From contig NZ_JAMCCX010000022.1 of NCBI RefSeq assembly GCF_024706985.1, forward strand, positions 1 to 46,582: a stretch of DNA of 46,582 nt. The letters are read 5' to 3'. Shown piece after piece: positions 25,028 through 37,499 of this stretch; the stretch's first letter is position 1; every line of letters starts with the position of its first letter. Below the pieces are notes generated by a model. The model did not search any database. It saw nothing but the letters and a program-made list of their open reading frames with translations, and was not told where the DNA came from. A program made the position numbers and the translations under genes. Source of the stretch: Alicyclobacillus sp. SP_1. Its GTDB lineage: Bacteria > Bacillota > Bacilli > Alicyclobacillales > Alicyclobacillaceae.

Positions 25028-25190
25028 AAAAAACAGGGTGATAGGAAAGTTTTTTTGGGGGAACTTTGCGCCGGAGTATGTGGGAAATTCCGTGCGAGGG
25101 GATGACGGTCATGAAGTGACCACCTGTCGGTCACGTGGAGACCGTAAGATAGGGTCGGTACATGCCGTCGCATCGAGTAGGGCGCACATT
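25028..25190. other. intergenic region upstream of the ferritin-like gene
   Basis: Between the atp terminator and the ferritin-like gene there is a GTGACC / GGTCAC hairpin (25116-25134) and an AT-rich stretch (25024-25065) where the promoter should lie. No -35/-10 pair is good enough to call. Confidence 0.35.
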
Positions 25191-25221
25191 AAAAAGAGTC
25201 AGGCCCATGGGCCTGACTCTT
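25191..25221 (-). terminator. intrinsic terminator of the atp operon
   Basis: A perfect 28-base palindrome (AAGAGTCAGGCCCA and its complement, 25194-25221) is followed on the minus strand by a T-run (TTTTT from within the arm into TTTTTAATG). It lies about 58 bases after the atpC stop and is the clearest terminator in the window. Confidence 0.9.
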
Positions 25222-25278
25222 GCGGTCTGATACCAGTCGTGGCCGGCCCACGGATGGGCCGCTCGACTCGACTGGCGT

Positions 25279-25719
25279 TTATTCGATCTCGTTGGTAAGC
25301 AAATGACCATACTGGGCCGCCCAATCGACCGCTTCGAGGCGGAGCTCGGCGCGCAGGCGCGCCGCCAACATGCGCTGCATCTCCTCGGCCTCGAGGCCCC
25401 CCCCAGCAAGGCGGGCGTTCGCCCGGTCGAGAGAGGACCGAGCGCGATCGACATCAATATCTTCAGGAAGTTCCGCAGCATCTGCGAGAAGAGTGACGCG
25501 GGTGGGCAGGACTTCTAAGAAGCCCCCTGAAACGGGAACTTTCGCCTCGCCACCGGGAACCCGGAGCTTGACGAGACACGGTTTGACCGTAGTCGCCAGC
25601 GCCATATGCCTGGGCAGAATGCCGAGTTCGCCGTAGCCGCCCTTGACGGTGACCATCTCGACGTCGCCCGTGTAGACCACTCGGTCCGGGGTGACGAGTT
25701 CAAACAGGACTGTACTCAT
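25279..25719 (-). CDS. atpC: ATP synthase F1 subunit epsilon
   Basis: Central-stalk subunit that also regulates ATPase activity through its C-terminal helices. The N-terminal beta-sandwich opens with VLFELVTPDRVVYTGDVEMV and shows GYGELGILPRHMALATTV. The C-terminal helical pair begins near residue 90 with an Ala/Arg-rich ARSSLDRANARLAGG. It is 146 residues long, with GGAGG before the ATG. It is last in the operon, followed by the strong terminator. Confidence 0.95.
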   Translation of the reverse strand: MSTVLFELVTPDRVVYTGDVEMVTVKGGYGELGILPRHMALATTVKPCLVKLRVPGGEAKVPVSGGFLEVLPTRVTLLADAAELPEDIDVDRARSSLDRANARLAGGGLEAEEMQRMLAARLRAELRLEAVDWAAQYGHLLTNEIE

Positions 25720-25747
25720 TCGGACGACCTCCTACTTCCAGCGAACT

Positions 25748-28064
<2,317 letters not shown>

Positions 28065-28095
28065 CTATGGTCACCGCCTTTCCTCTTTGGCGCGA

Positions 28096-29649
<1,554 letters not shown>

Positions 29650-29720
29650 TTACAAAACAGCGCAGACCAGCGCATCTCCCCGCCGTCCGCGCCCACGATA
29701 TCTAGCGAAGGCAACTGATA

Positions 29721-30272
29721 TTATTGCGCCGACGAAACACTGGACACTCGCTGTCCGAATTGCACAAGAGCGCCAGCAACGGTGGCATCCAACACGCGAT
29801 TGCCGAGGCGGGCACGATAGCCAGCCACGAGCTCCGGCCGAATTTCCACATGGGCGCGAACCGTCTTTTTCAGCTGCTCCCCTAGCTTCTGCTCCATTTG
29901 CAATCGATGCTCCTCAGTGAGCGGTTGAGCCGTCTCAATCCACACGGACTGAATGCCAGCTGCAGCCTCCACTAATTTGTCAACGCGCTCAGCAATGAGG
30001 TACAGATATGAAGCGCGCCTGCGATGGAAAAGGACTCTCAAGAAGCGATAGAGGACGTCCGGCAACGTTTCGCCATAGTAATTTCTCAGAAATTCCGTCT
30101 TCGCTTCTGCAGGAATGAGCGGATGCTCAAGGAAATCTCTAGCCTCCGTGCTCTCATGCAACAATTGTTTCAAGGCCTGCAGTGCTTTGGCCACCGACTC
30201 CGTCTCTTTGTGTTCCACAGCCCACTCGAAGAGCGCCCGCGCATATCGATTGGCGACCGCTCCATTCAGCAT
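29721..30272 (-). CDS. atpH: ATP synthase F1 subunit delta
   Basis: Peripheral-stalk subunit joining F1 to the b subunits, 183 residues. The N-terminal helical domain (VANRYARALFEWAVE, FLEHPLIPAEAKTEFLRNYYGE) and the C-terminal signature RPELVAGYRARLGNRVLDATV are clear. It overlaps the end of atpF by seven bases. Confidence 0.94.
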   Translation of the reverse strand: MLNGAVANRYARALFEWAVEHKETESVAKALQALKQLLHESTEARDFLEHPLIPAEAKTEFLRNYYGETLPDVLYRFLRVLFHRRRASYLYLIAERVDKLVEAAAGIQSVWIETAQPLTEEHRLQMEQKLGEQLKKTVRAHVEIRPELVAGYRARLGNRVLDATVAGALVQFGQRVSSVSSAQ

Positions 30273-30760
30273 GCGAGTTCACCCAGCTTCTCTTCTGCCT
30301 CTTGAAGCATTTTGGCATGGGCTTCGGCGGTCACATAGTTGTGGAGCAACTTCGTCGTCAATTCGACGGTCAGCTCTGCCACGCGCTGGAGCGCCGCATT
30401 GAGGGCCTCTTCGCGCTCTTGTTGAATCAGCTGCCTACCCTCCGCCAAAATTCGTGCCGATTCTTCCTCCGCCTGACGAATGAGGTTGCGCGACTGTTCG
30501 TCGGCACGCATGCGGGCAGCGTCTAAAATTTCCTTTGCCTCTTTGCGTGTCTGTTCCAGAAGGCGTTTTTGCTCCGCCAGTATCCGCTCTGACTCAAGTC
30601 GATTGTGTTCTGCCTCTGTCAATTGACCCGTGACATAGACGCGACGTTTTTCCATAATGCCTGCAAGGGGTTTGAATCCCACTTTAGCAATAATCCAGAA
30701 GACGATTAGGAAGGAAACAATAGATACGATAAACGTTCCGACCTCAAACACCCGCGACAC
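30266..30760 (-). CDS. atpF: ATP synthase F0 subunit b
   Basis: Peripheral stalk: one N-terminal membrane helix (about 8-27), then a long charged helix rich in Glu, Arg, Ala and Gln that dimerises as a right-handed coiled coil (e.g. RILAEQKRLLEQTRKEAKE). It is 164 residues long. GTG at 30760 lies very close to the AGGAGG site; GTG at 30751 is better spaced and may be the true start. Confidence 0.94.
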   Translation of the reverse strand: MSRVFEVGTFIVSIVSFLIVFWIIAKVGFKPLAGIMEKRRVYVTGQLTEAEHNRLESERILAEQKRLLEQTRKEAKEILDAARMRADEQSRNLIRQAEEESARILAEGRQLIQQEREEALNAALQRVAELTVELTTKLLHNYVTAEAHAKMLQEAEEKLGELAC

Positions 30761-30800
30761 TCCCTCCTATCTCCGGCTTACTCGTTCTTGCAGCCGGCAA

Positions 30801-31064
<264 letters not shown>

Positions 31065-31164
31065 TCAGAAATTGAAGACTGAATTTTCGTAGGTTCTCCC
31101 TCATGGGATGGACGTGCACACACGGGCTATGCCGTTCGTGAGACCTTGAATGAACACCTTACTT

Positions 31165-31929
31165 TCAGTGATGTCCCGGCCCATCAAAAGATTTGTTTCC
31201 CACATATAGACACATCAAGATGGAAAACACATAGGCTTGAATCGTGCTGACAAACAGAGAATAAAGGAGCCACACCAGAATCAGCGGCAACGTCCAAGGA
31301 ATCCAACCGAGTAGGCGCGGAGCCGTGACCATGACCGTCAACAGCGCTTCTCCCGCAAAAATATTGCCGTAAAGTCGCATGCCGTGCGTCAGTGGATTCG
31401 TGATTTCTTCAATGACGGCGAGCGGAGACGGACTGTAGAAGTGCTTCAGCCACTTCTTCGGGTGACGAAGACCGCGCGCATGCGAGAGAATCCAAACCAT
31501 GACCGCCAGGCCGAGAGTCATGCTCATGTTGGCCGTTGGAGAGTCGAACAGCACTACTTCTCCTTTGGACTGACTCAAATCGTGCGCGGTAATGCCCCAC
31601 ATACCGGATGGACTGTGCAGGTGCAAGGCAATGATGCTGATGAGGCCGAGCCAATTGCTGACGAATAGGAACGTCAACATGGTAAATGCTAAGGGCAAGA
31701 TGAAATTGACAGCGCCTTCAGTCGGCATGGTATCGCGCGCCATCGTGCGCGTAAACTCCACAGCCCACTCAAGAATGTTTTGCAGTCCCCTCGGATTGCG
31801 CATATCCATCCGCCGCAAGCCAATGCGCAAGACCACAACCACCACCAGTCCGGCGAGAAAAATCATCGCAATCGTGGTCAAGTTGATTTTGAAAATCGAG
31901 TTGGGGAAAAGCGTTGGAAAAGCTGGCAT
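31165..31929 (-). CDS. atpB: ATP synthase F0 subunit a
   Basis: Stator channel subunit that conducts protons to and from the c ring, 254 residues with five to six membrane segments. GMRLYGNIFAGEALL contains the essential arginine. The C-terminal IQAYVFSILMCLYVG helix is also typical. It begins four bases after atpI; AGGTGA precedes the ATG. Confidence 0.95.
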   Translation of the reverse strand: MPAFPTLFPNSIFKINLTTIAMIFLAGLVVVVVLRIGLRRMDMRNPRGLQNILEWAVEFTRTMARDTMPTEGAVNFILPLAFTMLTFLFVSNWLGLISIIALHLHSPSGMWGITAHDLSQSKGEVVLFDSPTANMSMTLGLAVMVWILSHARGLRHPKKWLKHFYSPSPLAVIEEITNPLTHGMRLYGNIFAGEALLTVMVTAPRLLGWIPWTLPLILVWLLYSLFVSTIQAYVFSILMCLYVGNKSFDGPGHH

Positions 31930-31933
31930 CTAA

Positions 31934-32338
31934 TCACCTGCTTTCGCTGGAAGTTGTATCTTGGTTTCTGGCGATTCCGTAGAGGCCTACGAAAATGAAA
32001 ACAAACCCGAGCAAAAAACCGACGAGGGTCATGTAAGGGTTGAACACGGTGTGCCACTTGGAAGCAACCACCATCACGACCGCGAGGGTACCAAACCGGA
32101 GAATTGTACCCACAATTCCGGACAGCAAAAGTGGTGCCCCAGTCGTCTGGCTGTTGGGCTGTCCCCCACGGATGAGTGTGAGCACGACCACCGCACCACC
32201 TAGCTCGCCGAGCAGCAGACCGCTGACCCAGACTCTCTCGGCAGACAACACGACCCACGCGATGCACGTCAGAGCGATGAGACCGAGACCCCACCACTGG
32301 ATGGCGCGCAAGCGAGCGTTCAATCGGTTTTCCTTCAT
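31934..32338 (-). CDS. atpI: ATP synthase subunit I (AtpI)
   Basis: A four-helix membrane protein of about 135 residues that assists assembly of the c ring and may move Mg2+. The ATG at 32338 has AGGAGA upstream and overlaps the stop of the preceding small gene (ATGA). An upstream extension of the frame is rejected. AtpI is poorly conserved, so the call rests on size, hydrophobicity and operon position. Confidence 0.82.
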   Translation of the reverse strand: MKENRLNARLRAIQWWGLGLIALTCIAWVVLSAERVWVSGLLLGELGGAVVVLTLIRGGQPNSQTTGAPLLLSGIVGTILRFGTLAVVMVVASKWHTVFNPYMTLVGFLLGFVFIFVGLYGIARNQDTTSSESR

Positions 32339-32604
32339 GGCCTGTCTCCTAAAATGTTTTTGATGAGGAACGCCAACCCCGATGCGCCAACAACGACTCC
32401 CACTACTACACCGAGTGCAATCATCCATTCATGGTGTGTCTGCACCGCCAGTCGATGGCCGAGATATCCAAACACAAGGACTGATACAGCTAACTGCAGC
32501 GTGGCACCAGAATAGACTGCAAACGTTTTCCACATTCTTGGCTCACTAGGCTTGTCTGTGGGCCTCTTCGGTGAACGTCGGTCGTTCTCGAATTTGTACA
32601 CCAC
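32335..32604 (-). CDS. AtpZ/AtpI-family small membrane protein
   Basis: An 89-residue protein with a charged N-terminus and two membrane segments (about 30-48 and 57-80). The pattern LQLAVSVLVFGYLGHRL ... GVVVGVVVGASGLAFLIK is that of the AtpZ family, which with AtpI forms a Mg2+/Ca2+ pathway in alkaliphilic Bacillus. It is the first gene of the atp operon. The GTG at 32604 has no good ribosome binding site; ATG at 32535 would leave both helices intact and is an alternative. Confidence 0.72.
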   Translation of the reverse strand: MVYKFENDRRSPKRPTDKPSEPRMWKTFAVYSGATLQLAVSVLVFGYLGHRLAVQTHHEWMIALGVVVGVVVGASGLAFLIKNILGDRP

Positions 32605-32814
32605 CCATTGTGAATCCAGAGAGGTCTATCGTCAGAGAGTCGATGAACAGCGCGGCAAACCAGGCTTGAATAGGATAAATTACGACATCTGCATCCATCC
32701 TGCCCGATGATGGGCTTCCGTAACCTCGTTCAAGGGCAAAAAGTGTTTCTGGAAACCTTCGTTTCGTAGGGTGAAACACCTGTGCCTCAGAGTGAAATGC
32801 CTGAACCCACGCTA

Positions 32815-32844
32815 ATAGTACACTAGCAAAAAAGTTAGTGTCAA
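32815..32844 (-). promoter_or_regulatory. SigA promoter of the atp operon with a dyad in the spacer
   Basis: Minus-strand TTGACA (32844-32839), 18-base spacer, TACTAT (32820-32815): a consensus -35 and a good -10. The spacer and hexamer edges carry an inverted repeat, ACACTA N10 TAGTGT (32820-32841), placed where a bound repressor would block polymerase. It lies about 210 bases before the first atp-operon start. Confidence 0.75.
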
Positions 32845-32850
32845 CGAACC

Positions 32851-32877
32851 CGGCGCAAAAATCGTCATATTGCGCCG
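32851..32877. repeat. perfect inverted repeat upstream of the atp promoter
   Basis: CGGCGCAA / TTGCGCCG (8-bp arms, 11-base loop). It follows the thiolase gene by about 65 bases on the minus strand and precedes the atp -35 by seven bases. A terminator for the thiolase gene (T-rich loop, no T-tail) or a regulatory site are both possible. Confidence 0.55.
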
Positions 32878-32941
32878 TATTGGCTCGTTTGTTCATAAAA
32901 TCGACGCCTTTTCGATGTTTTTCTCTGTACAGTTCCGTTTC

Positions 32942-34126
32942 TCAAAGACGCTCGACGACCATTGCGACTCCCTGGCCTCCGCCGATACAGAGTGTCGCCA
33001 ACCCCAGACGTCCTTGTCGCTTCTGTAATTCGTGCAACAACGTGACCAAAATGCGCGCTCCGCTCGCACCGATAGGATGGCCTAATGCGACCGCCCCACC
33101 GTTGACATTGACTTTGGCATAGTCCCAGCCGAGGCTTTTGCCGACTGCGAGAGACTGCGCGGCAAAAGCCTCATTCGCCTCAATCAGGTCGATGTCCGCC
33201 AGCGTGACCCCCGCCCGGGCAAGCGCCTTTTGTGTCGCTTCGATGGGACCGAGCCCCATCACTTCTGGAGAGACACCAACACTCGCGTAGCCCAACACTC
33301 GCGCCAACGGTTTCAGTCCGTGGCGAGTGGCAGCAGCTTCGCTGGCCACCACCATCGCCGCCGCACCGTCGTTGATGCCACTGGCATTTCCCGCGGTGAC
33401 CGTTCCATCTGGTTTAAAGGCTGGCCGCAAGCGCGCCAACGTTTCGACCGTCGTGCCTGCACGCGGGAATTCGTCCGTGTCAAAGAGAACCTCCGGACCT
33501 TTACGCTGTTTGACGGGAACTGGCACAATCTCGTCGCGAAATCGCCCCGACTGAATAGCCGCCGCAGCCCGTGACTGGCTCTCGGCTGCAAATGCATCTT
33601 GCTCCTCTCGACTCAGAGAATACCGCTCTGCCACGTTCTCTGCGGTGATGCCCATGTGTACGTCGCAAAAGGCACACCAGAGACCATCGCGAATCATGCT
33701 GTCCACTACCACTCCATCGCCCATGCGATAGCCAGTACGAGCTTGCGGCAACAGGTAAGGTGCATTCGACATACTCTCCATGCCACCAGCTACCAGTAAC
33801 TCCGCATCTTCGGCACGAATAGCTTGACTGGCCAACATGACGGCTTGAAGACCAGAACCACAGACTTTGTTGATGGTCATCGCAGGAATCGAGTCGGAAA
33901 GTCCGGCGCGAATGGAGGCTTGGCGTGCGGGATTTTGTCCCAACCCGGCCTGCAACACATTTCCCATCAGCACCTCTTCGACGGAAGCGTCCGGTGCTCC
34001 GGCCCGTCGCAACGCTTCTCGAATGACCAACGCTCCGAGGTCTGGAGCGGAAATGCTGGACAGTGCCCCCATAAAATTACCGATGGGCGTACGCACTGCT
34101 CCTGCTAATACAACGGATGATGGCAT
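32942..34126 (-). CDS. acetyl-CoA C-acetyltransferase (thiolase)
   Basis: Condenses two acetyl-CoA to acetoacetyl-CoA, or cleaves longer 3-ketoacyl-CoA, in the cytoplasm. All thiolase active-site blocks are present: the nucleophile C89 in [22 protein letters not shown], the histidine in GHPIGASG, and the second cysteine in CIGGGQG. It is 394 residues, the usual size. AGGAGGG precedes the start. It stands between the epimerase gene and the atp operon, where B. subtilis has no such gene. Biosynthetic (ThlA/PhaA-like) versus degradative (FadA-like) use cannot be told from here. Confidence 0.92.
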   Translation of the reverse strand: MPSSVVLAGAVRTPIGNFMGALSSISAPDLGALVIREALRRAGAPDASVEEVLMGNVLQAGLGQNPARQASIRAGLSDSIPAMTINKVCGSGLQAVMLASQAIRAEDAELLVAGGMESMSNAPYLLPQARTGYRMGDGVVVDSMIRDGLWCAFCDVHMGITAENVAERYSLSREEQDAFAAESQSRAAAAIQSGRFRDEIVPVPVKQRKGPEVLFDTDEFPRAGTTVETLARLRPAFKPDGTVTAGNASGINDGAAAMVVASEAAATRHGLKPLARVLGYASVGVSPEVMGLGPIEATQKALARAGVTLADIDLIEANEAFAAQSLAVGKSLGWDYAKVNVNGGAVALGHPIGASGARILVTLLHELQKRQGRLGLATLCIGGGQGVAMVVERL

Positions 34127-34182
34127 CGCTCATGTTCCCTCCTAAAGTCAAGCATAACGTATTTTTTGACGAAAGACGACAC

Positions 34183-34203
34183 AAAAGGCATTGAATGCGT
34201 TTT
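34183..34203 (-). terminator. weak hairpin between the epimerase and thiolase genes
   Basis: Minus-strand AAAAC-GCAT-TCA-ATGC-C-TTTTG: a short stem flanked by A- and T-tracts, about 28 bases after the epimerase stop. The stem is only four GC-containing pairs plus A-T pairs, so termination would be partial. Confidence 0.3.
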
Positions 34204-34231
34204 CACCACTCCGCACAGACAAAGCTGCGCA

Positions 34232-35413
34232 TCATCCCTCCGCAATAGCGTCAGCCATACCGTCCGTGCTTTTGTCATAGACGAACGGATTGGGCGCCGG
34301 CCCCCGCTGAAAGTGGTGGAGAATGGCTTGCACGATGCGCAGAGAGGCCACACCATCGCCGTACGGATTTTTTCGCATCGCCATGTCGCGATAGGCATCC
34401 TCGTCCGTCAACAAGCGCGTAGCCTCAGCGACAATCGCCGCTTCATCGGTCCCAACCAACTTGAGTGTACCCGCTTCAATGCCCTCCGGACGTTCTGTCG
34501 TGTCACGTAGGACCAAAACTGGCACACCAAGCGACGGCGCCTCCTCCTGAATCCCTCCAGAATCGGTCAAAATGAGCTTGGAGCGAGCCATGAAATTGTG
34601 ATTTTCGACCACTCCGAGCGGCTGCATGAGATGAATGCGAGGGTGATTTCCCAAGTGTTGAAACACCGTCTCCTGAACGTTCGGATTGAGGTGGACAGGA
34701 TAGACCAAATGCAGATTAGGAAAGCGCTCCACCAGAGTTAGAACCGCACGACAAATATCACTGAGCGGTTTGCCAAAATTCTCGCGGCGATGAGCGGTCA
34801 TGTAGACCACCTGACCGTCTTCTGGCATGGATGCTAAGATGGGATGCTCGAAATTCGGACGAACCGTCGTCTTCATGGCATCAATCGCGGTATTGCCCGT
34901 GACAAAAATGGAGGCATGCGGTTTTCCCTCTGCTCGCAATTGATGTGCAGCCAGTTCTGTCGGTGCAAAGAACAAGTCGGACAGAACGTCCGCCAGTTGC
35001 CGATTCATCTCCTCCGGAAACGGACTATGCTTGTCATAAGTGCGCAGTCCAGCTTCGACGTGGCCAATGGCGACGCGCTGATAGAAGGCTGCCAGTGCTG
35101 CCGCAAAGGTCGTCGTAGTGTCGCCGTGAACGAGCACAATGTCTGGCTTTCGCCGCTCGATGACCGCTTCCATCCCCTCGAGCGCCTTGCGCGTGGTCAG
35201 CCCAAGCGTCTGCCGCTGCTCCATGATATCCAAGTCGTCGTCTGGAATGACTCCAAAGACATCCAAGACTTGGTCCAGCATCTCCCGATGCTGTGCCGTC
35301 ACGCAGACCAAACCCTCGATGTCCTCATGATTCGCCAATGCGCGCACAAGCGGTGCCATCTTGACCGCCTCTGGACGTGTTCCGAAGACCGTCATGACTC
35401 GCAATTTGTCCAT
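34232..35413 (-). CDS. mnaA: UDP-N-acetylglucosamine 2-epimerase (non-hydrolysing)
   Basis: Interconverts UDP-GlcNAc and UDP-ManNAc, the latter used for teichoic-acid linkage units and other wall polymers. N-terminal FGTRPEAVKMAPLV, the central RRENFGKPL block and SGGIQEEAPSLGVPVLVLR with TTERPEGIEAGT are diagnostic of the WecB/MnaA family. The ATG at 35413 has AAAGGAGG upstream and gives 393 residues; its first bases lie close to the upp end. The upp-mnaA order matches B. subtilis. Confidence 0.95.
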   Translation of the reverse strand: MDKLRVMTVFGTRPEAVKMAPLVRALANHEDIEGLVCVTAQHREMLDQVLDVFGVIPDDDLDIMEQRQTLGLTTRKALEGMEAVIERRKPDIVLVHGDTTTTFAAALAAFYQRVAIGHVEAGLRTYDKHSPFPEEMNRQLADVLSDLFFAPTELAAHQLRAEGKPHASIFVTGNTAIDAMKTTVRPNFEHPILASMPEDGQVVYMTAHRRENFGKPLSDICRAVLTLVERFPNLHLVYPVHLNPNVQETVFQHLGNHPRIHLMQPLGVVENHNFMARSKLILTDSGGIQEEAPSLGVPVLVLRDTTERPEGIEAGTLKLVGTDEAAIVAEATRLLTDEDAYRDMAMRKNPYGDGVASLRIVQAILHHFQRGPAPNPFVYDKSTDGMADAIAEG

Positions 35414-35427
35414 GCTCTTCGCCTCCT

Positions 35428-36057
35428 TTACCATGTCCCATACAGGCGGTCCCCGGCATCGCCCAGCCCGGGGACAATATATCCATGCTCGTTTAAACCC
35501 TCATCCACTGCTGCCGTATATATCTGCACATCTGGATGTTCACGCATAATCCGTTCCACACCTTCCGGTGCGGCCACGAGACACATCAACTTTGGCGCAA
35601 CCGCCCCGTGCCGCTTCACGACCTCCAACGCCGCAGAGGCAGAGCCGCCTGTCGCGAGCATGGGGTCGACCACAATCACATCGCGGTGCGCCAAATCAGA
35701 CGGTAGCTTACAATAGTATTCGACAGGTTGCAGTGTTTTCTCATCTCGATACAGTCCTACGTGTCCCACTTTCGCTGCTGGTACGAGGTTGAGAATTCCA
35801 TCGAGCATGCCCAGTCCCGCGCGAAGAACGGGCACAAGTGCCAGTGTCTTACCAGCGATGACCTTCGCCGTGGTGGTTGCGACGGGCGTCTCGATGGTCG
35901 TCTCACGAAGAGGCAAATTGCGAGTCAATTCGTAAGCCATCAACATGGCGACCTCTTGAACAAGAGCACGAAATTCCTTCGTCCCAGTTCGTTTGTCTCG
36001 AAGTAGGGTAATCTTGTGTTGAATTAACGGGTGGTCCAAAGAATGGATGTCGCCCAA
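35428..36057 (-). CDS. upp: uracil phosphoribosyltransferase
   Basis: Salvages uracil with PRPP to UMP. The family opening [25 protein letters not shown] is seen in two parts ([23 protein letters not shown]), the PRPP loop is [11 protein letters not shown], and the C-terminal [12 protein letters not shown] is intact. The TTG at 36057 gives 210 residues in register with the family; AAAGGA lies 12 bases upstream, rather far. A start 28 codons earlier would give an unusual N-terminus lying in the leader. Confidence 0.94.
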   Translation of the reverse strand: MGDIHSLDHPLIQHKITLLRDKRTGTKEFRALVQEVAMLMAYELTRNLPLRETTIETPVATTTAKVIAGKTLALVPVLRAGLGMLDGILNLVPAAKVGHVGLYRDEKTLQPVEYYCKLPSDLAHRDVIVVDPMLATGGSASAALEVVKRHGAVAPKLMCLVAAPEGVERIMREHPDVQIYTAAVDEGLNEHGYIVPGLGDAGDRLYGTW

Positions 36058-36141
36058 AGGGAAGCACAATCCTTTCGTCCGCGGGTCCCCCGACGTTTCG
36101 ACAGTCGAACGTTGGAGGGCACACCAGGGGTTGTCCACCAC

Positions 36142-36150
36142 AGTATATCA
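36142..36150 (-). promoter_or_regulatory. extended -10 promoter of upp
   Basis: Minus-strand TGA-TATACT (36150-36142) with the TGn extension and no good -35. It would give a leader of about 80 bases containing an imperfect 9-bp hairpin (ACGTTCGAC / GTCGAAACGT). Confidence 0.5.
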
Positions 36151-36191
36151 GACGCATACCTCCGTTCCGAATAGAGGATGGGTGCGGGGGG

Positions 36192-36220
36192 TTGCAAACT
36201 CGAGATTTTTTTCTGAGAAT
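36192..36220 (+). promoter_or_regulatory. possible promoter of the ugtP-ltaA unit
   Basis: TTGCAA (36192-36197), 17-base T-rich spacer, GAGAAT (36215-36220). The -35 is fair and the -10 weak. It lies in the divergent gap with upp, about 80 bases before the glycosyltransferase start. Confidence 0.3.
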
Positions 36221-36302
36221 GGTATGCAAGGGCGATCTTTAGGCCGAAGATGGGAAAAGGCATGAACTTTTCACAGAGACTTAAGATCGAGAGGTGCGAT
36301 GT

Positions 36303-37499
36303 ATGACGCGTCTATCGCGGCTCCTCATTTTGTCGGCCTCTTACGGCGACGGCCATCAACAGGCGGCGCGCGCTGTGGAAGCAGCCGTGAACGCTTCAAG
36401 TCCGGAGACAGATGTACAGATTCTCGACTATTTGCGTGTGGTACACCCAACCATCGATTGGATGGCAAAACACTTTTATATTCAGAGCGTCAAGTACGCT
36501 CCTCTGCTGTACGACTGGTTCTATCGGGGAACGAGCCAAATTCCGCCGACCTCGCTCATTCAGCGGCAATTAAACTCGCTTGGCATGGAAGATTTGGCGG
36601 AAACACTCGCAACATATCGGCCAGATGCAGTGCTGGCCACTTTCCCAACGCCTGCTGGCGTCTTGTCCGCATTGAAGCAGCAGGGGCGAACAACGGTTCC
36701 ACTCACCACTTTGGTGACCGACCATGCTGTACATAGTCAGTGGATTCATGCGGGTACCGACTTGTACTTCGTACCCTCTCACTATGTACGCGAAGGCTTG
36801 ATTGCGCGAGGCACGCCCCCGGGAGCGATTGAGGTCACAGGAATTCCAGTGCGACCCTCCTTCCAGGTGATGCCGAATCGGCCGCAACTGCTTGCCAAGT
36901 ATGGCCTCGATGAGCGCGTTCCGACCCTGTTGGTGATGGGCGGGGCCTACGGCGTACTTGGCGATATTGGTATTCTCTGCGAGGAAATCGCTCGCTGTAG
37001 CGAACGCCTGCAACTGCTCGTGGTAACCGGGCGCAATGACCGATTGCTACAGCAGGTTTCCATGATTGAAACCGAACCGCATATTCATATGCAAGTGTTC
37101 GGTTTTGTTCGCGAAATTCACGAACTGATGGCAGTGTCTGACCTTATGCTGACAAAAGCTGGCGGACTGACGGTGTCCGAGGCCGTCGCTCTGCAATTAC
37201 CGATGCTGCTCTACCGTCCAATTCCCGGGCAGGAGATTCAAAACAGCGCCTATTTGGTGAAATCGGGCGTAGCTCGCTGGGCCAAGTCTCGGGACGAAGT
37301 CGTGGAACAAGTGCGGCAGTTGCTCTTCAATTCTCCCGAGACGCTCGAAATCATGCGCAAAAAGGCACTCAGCATTCGACGATTGGACGCAGCCGCCGTC
37401 ATTGCCGACCGTCTGCAGGCACTGGCGCGGGGAAACACGGTCTACCCCTCGTCGCACTACGCGACCGTCACCGCGAAATCGTCTGGGGTGGCCCATTGA
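36303..37499 (+). CDS. ugtP: UgtP-like diacylglycerol glycosyltransferase (MGDG synthase family, GT28)
   Basis: A membrane-associated glycosyltransferase of about 398 residues that transfers sugar from a UDP-sugar to diacylglycerol, making mono- or diglycosyl-DAG. The N-terminal motif SASYGDGHQQAARAV is that of the MGDG-synthase domain, DHAVHSQWIHAGTDLYFVPS follows, and the C-terminal donor site is LTKAGGLTVSEAVALQLPML with PIPGQEIQNS. ATG at 36303 has GAGAGGTG six bases upstream. Its TGA overlaps the TTG of the following MFS gene (TTGA). Pairing with an LtaA-type flippase points to synthesis of the glycolipid anchor for lipoteichoic acid. MurG-like activity is unlikely because the MGDG N-domain is present. 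Confidence 0.88.
   Translation: MTRLSRLLILSASYGDGHQQAARAVEAAVNASSPETDVQILDYLRVVHPTIDWMAKHFYIQSVKYAPLLYDWFYRGTSQIPPTSLIQRQLNSLGMEDLAETLATYRPDAVLATFPTPAGVLSALKQQGRTTVPLTTLVTDHAVHSQWIHAGTDLYFVPSHYVREGLIARGTPPGAIEVTGIPVRPSFQVMPNRPQLLAKYGLDERVPTLLVMGGAYGVLGDIGILCEEIARCSERLQLLVVTGRNDRLLQQVSMIETEPHIHMQVFGFVREIHELMAVSDLMLTKAGGLTVSEAVALQLPMLLYRPIPGQEIQNSAYLVKSGVARWAKSRDEVVEQVRQLLFNSPETLEIMRKKALSIRRLDAAAVIADRLQALARGNTVYPSSHYATVTAKSSGVAH

Larger units (their letters stand above)
32605..32941. other. regulatory region upstream of the atp operon
   Basis: About 340 bases between the thiolase gene and the atp operon. It contains the inverted repeat at 32851-32877, the SigA promoter at 32815-32844 and an untranslated leader of about 200 bases with a GAAAC-GAAG-GTTTC hairpin and two TTTCACYCT direct repeats. 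A 116-codon minus-strand frame spans the promoter and is treated as spurious. Confidence 0.5.

Noticed and set aside
32546-32896. 116-codon minus-strand frame upstream of the atp operon
   Set aside because: It runs through the atp promoter and leader and overlaps the first operon gene in another frame; no family features.
34844-35716. 290-codon plus-strand open frame
   Set aside because: Antisense to mnaA and upp; Cys/Arg/Ser-rich shadow product.
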